DNA from: Loripinus fragilis | Lineage: Eukaryota; Mollusca; Bivalvia; Lucinida; Lucinidae | Reading direction: 5' to 3' | NCBI GenBank assembly: GCA_964019695.1 | Contig: OZ026516.1 | Span: 81,671,018-81,735,017 of the forward strand | DNA: 64,000 nt | Shown: positions 57,290 through 64,000 of the stretch, piece by piece | Layout of the letters: each line of letters starts with the position of its first letter | How positions within the stretch are numbered: position 1 is the stretch's first letter | Made by a program: the position numbers and the translations under genes | Notes under the pieces: generated by a model | Told to the model about the DNA's origin: nothing | The model's input: the letters and a program-made list of their open reading frames with translations, nothing else | Databases searched by the model: none

Positions 57290-58204
57290 CATGTCTGGGT
57301 CCTTTATTTTGGCCACAAACCTGTAAATGTAATTGTAAAAAAGGCAGTGATTGGGTCAAAAGGTGGATGGGGGTCAAAAGGTGGATGGAAGCTCAGCACT
57401 GTATTTAGAAAAGAAAGTGAGTATGATCAGGAAATACCACAATCACACACCGCAGACAAACCTTGCCGTGGGAATGAGCCACAGAACACAAGGGCCACAC
57501 ACAAAACCCACAAACAATGGAAGCAACAATAAACAAAGATTCAACAACAACAGAGCCACCGCCTTAGAACGGACATCAGCCGAAGCCGCTGGGAGCGGGG
57601 AGGGGGAGGGGCTTAAATGCATTTTACTGGTACCAAATATTCGCCCTAGATTATGTTGTGGTTGTTTAAACACAAACACTGTTTAGCTCGCATGGAGGCT
57701 TCCGAACTATTGCAATGTACCATTACAGAGAAACAATCTAATCAAACTAATACACTATTATGATTCAAAGAAAAGGGCTCATGAGGCACAGATAGTCGGA
57801 GCTAAAGAAAACCTCAAATTGAACCACGGTGGGACCAGCCAAAGACAAAAGTAGTAAAATGTTTCGTGATTGGTCAATAATAAACATACAGGAAAGAAAT
57901 CATATTTATTAGACGAAAATATATTTGCTTTGATTTTTTTAAACAACATCTCACTGTTTTTATGGATTTAGTTTACCGGTGTGGCTTAGAAAAAATACCT
58001 CATATTTTGATATTTTTTCAATGAAATGTTCCTCCCATGTAGGGTGTTGATCCCCAGGGGCCAAAAAGTGGTAAAACTTGGCGGTCACCAGGGTATCTTA
58101 TTCTTGTTTATTGATTGAACTAGGTCTAATCCGTAATTCCATGGCAGCCTCGTTGTGAATAAAAAGCTTACTAAAAAGCTATAATGGATGTCTATGGAAA
58201 ACAT
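57290..58204 (+). repeat. Composite A/G repeat, tandem unit 1
   Basis: CATGTCTGGGTCCTTTATTT, GGCCACAAACCTGTAAATG, AAAAGGTGGATGG, then repeat A (AAGTGAGTATGATCAGGAAA from 57414) with a G-rich tract near 57593. It then continues past ACCACGGTGGGACC into ATTGGTCAATAATAAACATA, TAGGGTGTTGATCCCC, AAGCTATAATGGATGTC. Shows that repeats A and G are parts of one ~0.9-1.0 kb unit. Confidence 0.85.
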
Positions 58205-59226
58205 TTACATGTCTGGGCAATTTATAAAGGCCACAGACCTGTAAGTGTAAAAAGGTCAGTGATTGGCTAAAAAGGTTGATTGGCTCAAAAGGTGGATGGA
58301 AGCTCAGCACTATATTTAAAAAAAAGTAAGTGAGTATGATCAGGAAATACCACAATCACACACCACAGACCAACCCACGGCACCGCGAGGAAGAGCCACA
58401 GGGCAATGACTGTCACAGACATCAGGAAGACAGTTAAGGCAAAGCAACCAGCTCTCTCTTTCCCATCAAGATGATTGCAAAACTAGACGGACACAAAGTA
58501 CTTGATAACAAAACAAGGACCAAACACAGAACCCCAACAAACAATGGGAGCAACAATAAACAATGAATCAACAACAACATAACCAACGCCTTAGAACGAA
58601 CAACAGCCTAAGCCACTGAGGGGGGGGGGGGTTAAATGCATTTTGTGGTACCAAATCTTCGCCTAGATTCTTTTGTTGTTAAAACACTAAACTTGTTTAG
58701 CTCGCATAGAGGCTTCCTAAACCTTGCAATGTATCATCACAGAGAAACAATCTGATCAAATTAAAACGATTTGATGATATAAAGAAAAGGGCTCATGAGT
58801 CACAGAAAGTCGCAGCTAAAGAAAACCTCAAGTTGAGCCACGGTGGGCCAGGCCAAAGACAAAAAGGTGTAAACTGTTACGTGATTGGTCAATAATAAAC
58901 ATGAAGGAAAGAAATCGTGTAATTTATTAGACAGAAATATATCGGTTGCATTTTTTGAAACAACATCTCACTTAAGTTTACATGTGTGGTTTAGTAAAAA
59001 GGACCTTGATTTTTATGATTTTTTAATGAAATGTTCCTCCCATATAGGGTGCCCACCTTCAAGGGTCAAAAAGTGGTAAAAAATGGCGATCGCCGGGGTA
59101 TCTCATCCTTGTTTATTGATTGATCTAGGTCCAATCTGTAATCCAATGGCAGTCTCATTGTGATTTAAGAGTTGTGAGGACCACAGCTTACTTAAAAGCT
59201 ATAATGGAGGTCCATCGAAAATCATT
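58205..59226 (+). repeat. Composite A/G repeat, tandem unit 2
   Basis: Starts TTACATGTCTGGGCAATTTA and repeats the order of unit 1, with a 12 bp G tract near 58620. Ends GGAGGTCCATCGAAAATCAT, followed by another start-like TTACAGGTCTTGGGCC. Confidence 0.85.
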
Positions 59227-59337
59227 TACAGGTCTTGGGCCTACAATGGATCACATTTTCGGATATTTACCCATGAAGATAACATTTATGGACAAATGCA
59301 CTATAATTAAGCATTCTTTGAATTTAGCATTTTTAAA

Positions 59338-59578
59338 TTGAGCCTTGGCATGGGATTTCTAACAATGTGGTATATGCGACCAGCAAAGCCTCAGATCAGC
59401 CTGCGCATATGCGCAGTCTGATCAGAGCCTTTGCTAGTCGCTTGAGTATTCTTTGAGTGTTCAGCTACTGACTGAACATCATTTGGAGTTTCTCAGCTTA
59501 AAAGGAGGCTACACAGTCTCACCTGAGTCTACACTTGTCAAAATGCCACATTGTTGGAAATCACATGTCGCGGCTCAA
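59338..59578 (+). mobile_element. MITE family D, complete isolated copy
   Basis: Left TIR TTGAGCCTTGGCATGGGATT, right TIR AAATCACATGTCGCGGCTCAA (~33 bp inverted). The interior has CAGCCTGCGCATATGCGCAG, TCTGATCAGAGCCTTTGCTA and CTGAGTCTACACTTGTC. Best reference copy for the family; outside the large element. Confidence 0.9.
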
Positions 59579-59625
59579 TTGATCTGTGTCATTCCTTTAA
59601 TTGATGTGATATATTGCAATGGGTG

Positions 59626-59818
<193 letters not shown>

Positions 59819-60039
59819 CTCAAAGTCTAAAGTTATCTTATGCACATTTTGAAGATTTCCAGATAGCCGTACTTCAGTTTCAATTAAACTTCCTAAATGC
59901 CATCGTTTATGTCGATCAACGTTTGGTTAAGTTCTTCTACAACTTGATTAAAGCAATTAATATCCTTGAATACTGTTTAGTTTAGTTTCTGTGAGTTTTA
60001 TAGCATTCTTGGTGGAGAAAAACACACACCAGAACTACT

Positions 60040-60273
60040 AGACTGGCTTCTGTCCATAAAACAATTTTTCACCAATGTGTGATATCATAAACTTGTAGCT
60101 AGTCTAACTCTGATGACTCTGTTTTACTGTTGTAGAAAAACTTTTACTTTTCCTGTTGTAGCTAGTCTAACTCTGATGACTCTGTTTTACAACAGAGTCA
60201 TCAGAGTTAGACTTGCTACACGTTTATGATATCGCACATTGGTGAAAAATTGTTTTATGGACAGGAGCCAGTC
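60040..60273. repeat. Hairpin element with a duplicated arm segment
   Basis: GACTGGCTTCTGTCCATAAA pairs with TTTATGGACAGGAGCCAGTC; TA lies on both sides. TAGCTAGTCTAACTCTGATG plus ACTCTGTTTTAC occurs twice in the left arm (about 60094 and 60156) but its complement occurs once in the right arm. Confidence 0.88.
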
Positions 60274-61560
60274 TACAGAACTACAACCAGGTCATCCATT
60301 TGCAAACTGTATAGACGCCCTTAAAAAGCTGCATGATTTTGATCTCCACGTATTGTTCACTTCATCATTTGCTCAATGGCATGTTACGCGTTTAATAGTT
60401 TATGTATGTTTCCATCCCCAGCAAGGGGTCAAAGTTTAGAATTTCTCAATTAAGATATGTATGTAACAAAACTAACAGGACTTAACACAAAAACATAGAC
60501 ACAACGGGAACAACAATTAAATAGATCATGCTGGTGTCTAGCATCATTGGTGATAAATTGCAGCTGAGGTTATACATTTGCCCGAGGTTGCATGTTTTTT
60601 TCTTTCTTGTTGTGACACTGAGAGGCGCGATCGTTGAGACTTTACAATCTATTATCACTTCTCAAATATGTGTTTTTATTCCTATGATCCATATTCGTTG
60701 ATACCTTTGAATTGTTTTCATGGTTTCTTTTAGCTGAGGCTGAATGTGTGATGTCGTTGAGGTTGATTACAAGTTCTGCCTTTTAGAAAACAAACAGCAA
60801 CTGAATTGTTTTTAATAAAGCAATACAAGTTAATCCGCTATTCAAGGCATCGATGGCACTTAAATCTATGTTGTAAATATCCCCATATTTGTATAAGTGA
60901 TAATCTCGATCACTGGTAAAATATTCTCAAATGTAGTGTTGTACTGCAATGTTAGTCAGACTTGAGGGAGGTGCTGTGCTGGAGCTTGAATAAATCTCCA
61001 TGTGGCTCTTCTGGTATATCAACATTGAGTAGACTTCCAAATGGTGAGTTTTGATATCTCTTTTTAAAGCAAAATACTTTCAGGTTCAATAATCTGCAAT
61101 GTAGAAAGGGGCAGTATGTGTTTTCTACTTGACACTAAAAGCATGATTAAATTTCAAACATTACCAGAAACACCGTTAAAGATTTTGGGCATGCTATTCC
61201 TCTTTCCCCCTCATCAATTCCAAAAAAAAAAAAAAAAAAAAACGTTGTCAAGGTAGAGTTGGACCCCCTTCGGATCTGCACATGCACAGAACAAAGAACA
61301 GCTTGCTTTAGATATCTGTCTCGCCAGCAAATAAAAATCCACAATTCTAAATAACGATATTGCCAAAGCTTTCTTCTGTGGATTGGTGCCTGATTATGAT
61401 TGGGTCAACTCAGACTAAACCATTGATTTCTTTTTCTTTTATCTACTTTATCACAGTTATTCATCTTCGCTTAATTGTTCCTCTTTAATAGTAGGGGCTA
61501 AACAATTTTGGAATTATAGCAGCCGCATCTTTGTCGAAAATTTGGCCAGTGAATTATATA
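60274..61560. other. No recognisable gene
   Basis: AT-rich; an A homopolymer at about 61221-61241. Short frames lack known motifs. Confidence 0.45.
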
Positions 61561-62257
61561 TACTGTCCACAAAAAGTAGGGGATATTGGGACATAAACAA
61601 GTCTAATAATTAAAATCCTAATTTGTCGCATTAATAATTTTGTATTTTCATAAAGCAATGTGTATGCCAGTTTTCCTGCTTAATTTTAGGGCTGAAAATT
61701 GGGTAATATGACCTTAAGGGCGTACCAAAGAAACTAGGGGTCAAGACCCAAATTTCACAAAAAAGTATCAAATTTTTTGGAATGCTTTCGATAAGGCATG
61801 CTCAAGATGAATTATGGATATCTTTGTTTTTTAAGATTTTTTTCGCGTACCAAAATTGTTATTTTTAGGAGATAGGGTGGTGACAAAAATGTAAAAAATT
61901 ACATAATTCACTAAAAATTGACAGATTTTAGCCTCACATTCCAGAAATTGAGAACAAAGAGATCAAAACAAATTCTGAACATAAAAACTATTGAATAACG
62001 GATATTTTCTTTTTAAAAAGCATAGCAATTGCATAATTCGTCACAGTGATGTTCACGTGTGAAAATTGAAAGGCTACCCCTGGTCTAAATACGGTTGTCT
62101 CAGAAACACGTGACCAAATTAATCATTGATTATTTTATACAAATTGGCCGTGAGATGACTTTGCTAATTAATACTAGCTGTTTCAGAACTATGACATTCG
62201 TTTGTTAAATGTTATAATTTTTAATATTCGAATATCCCCTACTTTTTGTGAACAGTA
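61561..62257. mobile_element. TA-flanked TIR element (~697 bp)
   Basis: TACTGTCCACAAAAAGTAGG at the left and CCTACTTTTTGTGAACAGTA at the right (about 28 bp, one mismatch), TA outside each end. Tc1/mariner style; no transposase frame found. Confidence 0.8.
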
Positions 62258-62450
62258 TATTTCAGCCACCAGTGGTTGTAGCCACTGTCAGTTTTCTTCA
62301 CTTTTCAGGCGATGGTTCTGTTATTGGTAGTTCAATGTTTTTATAGATCCCATTTTGTGTAGGGAATTCATATACGTATTAGGTCGCGGTATGATGAAGT
62401 GCTTGTTGTCCTTTCTAGTTTGGAATTTGTTTTGCTTTTTGCTTATTGCA

Positions 62451-62452
<2 letters not shown>

Positions 62453-62495
<43 letters not shown>
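62453..62495 (+). repeat. (TC)n microsatellite
   Basis: Pure TC dinucleotide over ~43 bp. Confidence 0.95.
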
Positions 62496-62497
<2 letters not shown>

Positions 62498-62639
62498 GTG
62501 GGGGTCCCTTCTCTTGTGTTTGTTTCTATTTCATTGGGTGCCAAGGGTTTGTCTGTTGTCTGCAGTTGTGACATTTTGTACTTGATAATTTTTTTTTAAA
62601 AGATCTACCTGACAGTGTACAGCTTTATCTAACCCATCG

Positions 62640-63033
62640 TATGGGTTTAGATTACATACCTGTAAATATAAGAATGGTGGCGATTGGGTGAAAAGGTGGG
62701 TGGAAGATAAGGTGTATATTTTAAAAGCAATATGTCCACTGATTGGACATTAATGTCTACATTATAGAAGAATTGTTTTCACTTGAGGGAGGGACAGCTG
62801 CTGCACATTTGCAAGCAATTCCGATTTGATACGTTGTATTTGTTTTAAGGCAGGGGAGCAGAAAATGAGACCCTGTGCATTTATGATTTTTTTTCTGTGC
62901 AAATTCGCTGCATGGTTGGGGGTAGATGCATTTAGGTGGCCAGTCTAAGGCCAAGCTACACTTCTGTGATAGCCATTTAGCTGTTCACAATTCACCAAAT
63001 TCTTATTTTGGAGGTCTACAGGTCTTGGTCCTA
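62640..63033 (+). repeat. Possible internally replaced A/G unit
   Basis: Start-like ATACCTGTAAATATAAGAA, GGCGATTGGGTGAAAAGGTG GGTGG and end-like TTTTGGAGGTCTACAGGTCT TGG match the ends of the 57-59 kb units, but the middle is unrelated. Confidence 0.45.
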
Positions 63034-63448
63034 TTATATATAATAAGCAAGGCTTCATGTTGTGCTCAGCTGCCATCGGAACAATGACAGTATATCAGAT
63101 ACTAGCTATAAATTGACTGAAATAGCTGACTTATTAACTTGTTGTAGACATAATACAAGCTAGACTAACCCCAATATTTTCAAACCCCAGAGAGAAAATT
63201 GAGATATTAGAATACAGTTGCAGCAAGCATATCAGATATTATACTGCTGTGTGAATGGCCGTTGTCTAAAAAACAGTAGCTATTATTCTCAGACAATAGT
63301 TATGACAGCTGGTCTAGTCAACAATTAACATTTGGATACCAATGGCAATAGCAGCAACACAATCGTCTTAACCCTATGTATTAGGGAAACACATAAACAA
63401 ATATTTTGCAAACAGTGCCTACCTAGATGAATTGCAGCATAATGTTTG

Positions 63449-63671
63449 AACCGGGCTGCGTAGCGCTGTCGGTAACGTGTCTGGCAACAGATGCAAGTCT
63501 GACTGCAGATCCAGGGGTCGCGAGTTCGATCCCCGCCCGGTCCCATACTTTCGTGGAGATTGATCATGAAATAATTTTTACGGTCGTTCTCCTCCCTTGT
63601 GGTAAGGTAAACTGACCGTTCCTCACTGACCATAGCTGTTGACTTTGGACGTAAAGCATCAAAACAAACAG
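63449..63671 (+). mobile_element. tRNA-derived SINE1, isolated copy
   Basis: The tRNA-like head has an A-box region TAGCGCTGTCGG (63461-63472) and B-box GAGTTCGATCC (63522-63532), followed by ATACTTTCGTGGAGATTGAT and a body. The 3' end is GTTGACTTTGGACGTAAAGC followed by ATCAAAACAAACA. The same SINE family is embedded three times in the large element at 47.8-57.3 kb. Possibly related to molluscan V-SINE/RUDI-type elements, which I cannot verify. Not a functional tRNA: the spacing between boxes is long and the acceptor pairing is poor. Confidence 0.8.
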
Positions 63672-64000
63672 CATCATGTTTGAAAAAGTGTAAAAAATCT
63701 CTATTTCTGGAGGATCCGTTTTTTCAAATTATCTAGGGGTCGCAACAGCTGTCGTTGTTTCTGTGTGGAGTTGGTAAAACTTCTCCCAGTGCAGCGATAT
63801 AGTGTTGATATTTTTCATATAAGTGGGATTCTGACGTAAAGCGAAAAACCGCGTAAGACGGTGTTAGGGGGCGTGAGAATTGTTGCACTTTCCATTAGTT
63901 CCATGAACAGGCTCAATAAAACTTAGCCGACTGTTTTCTTATATTGTATGTTCTTTCTATTTCTGAAGGATCCATTTTTCGAGATTATTCAGACTAAAGC
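63672..64000. other. No recognisable feature
   Basis: A short repeated phrase (TCTATTTCTGRAGGATCCRTT) occurs near 63702 and 63958, about 256 bp apart; otherwise nothing is seen. Confidence 0.4.

Noticed and set aside
63449..63545. tRNA gene
   Set aside because: A box differs from consensus, box spacing is long, and a SINE body and A-rich tail follow.

Overview
This 64 kb window is eukaryotic, AT-rich, repeat-dense DNA. It most likely comes from a marine invertebrate, and a bivalve mollusc is my best guess. The guess rests on the style of the dispersed repeats: a recurring core like CTGATCAGGGTCTRCACTG inside several short inverted-repeat elements, tRNA-headed SINEs, and tandem units ending in GACGGACGGAC. 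I cannot confirm the species without a search. I found no host gene, exon, rRNA or functional tRNA that I can defend. The only long credible coding region is the reverse transcriptase ORF of a 5'-truncated non-LTR retrotransposon (26927-28909, minus strand).

Layout: 1-5 kb holds a TCGAATA tandem array and short MITEs. At 5-7 kb are two copies of a dispersed repeat (called A here), one carrying a 114 bp hAT-like MITE with an exact 8 bp target duplication. At 8.7-9.5 kb is a degenerate Tc1-like element with both inverted termini and a frameshifted DNA-binding fragment. From 10 to 20 kb the sequence is sparse, with scattered MITEs. From 21 to 29 kb there are two LINE remnants and the LINE with the 660-codon ORF, which is inserted inside a MITE. 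From 31 to 34 kb lie more dispersed repeats (A, B). At 34.6-37.6 kb are two large inverted-repeat elements; one carries five X-box-like dyads and the other is a nearly perfect 1.54 kb palindrome flanked by TA. From 38 to 47.5 kb there are hairpin elements, MITEs and tandem repeats.

The main discovery is at 47806-57280. A 9.5 kb element has inverted arms built from tandem 18 bp units centred on GTGCTAGCAC, with distinct outer terminal units, and the 9 bp sequence TCTGATTTA lies exactly outside both ends. The architecture (long tandem-repeat inverted termini plus a 9 bp target duplication) matches Foldback/TU-type transposons. The arms have picked up tRNA-derived SINEs and a 240 bp MITE in a repeated modular order, and the right arm is interrupted by a further 1.45 kb inverted-repeat element that itself contains three MITEs. 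No transposase ORF is visible, so the element appears non-autonomous.

From 57.3 to 64 kb the window holds two tandem copies of a ~0.9-1.0 kb composite repeat, an isolated MITE, a ~189 bp (AT)n tract, a hairpin element, a TA-flanked mariner-like inverted-repeat element and an isolated tRNA-derived SINE. All element boundaries were read by eye and may be off by a few bases. Family letters (A, B, C, D, E, F, G, H, I) are local labels only.
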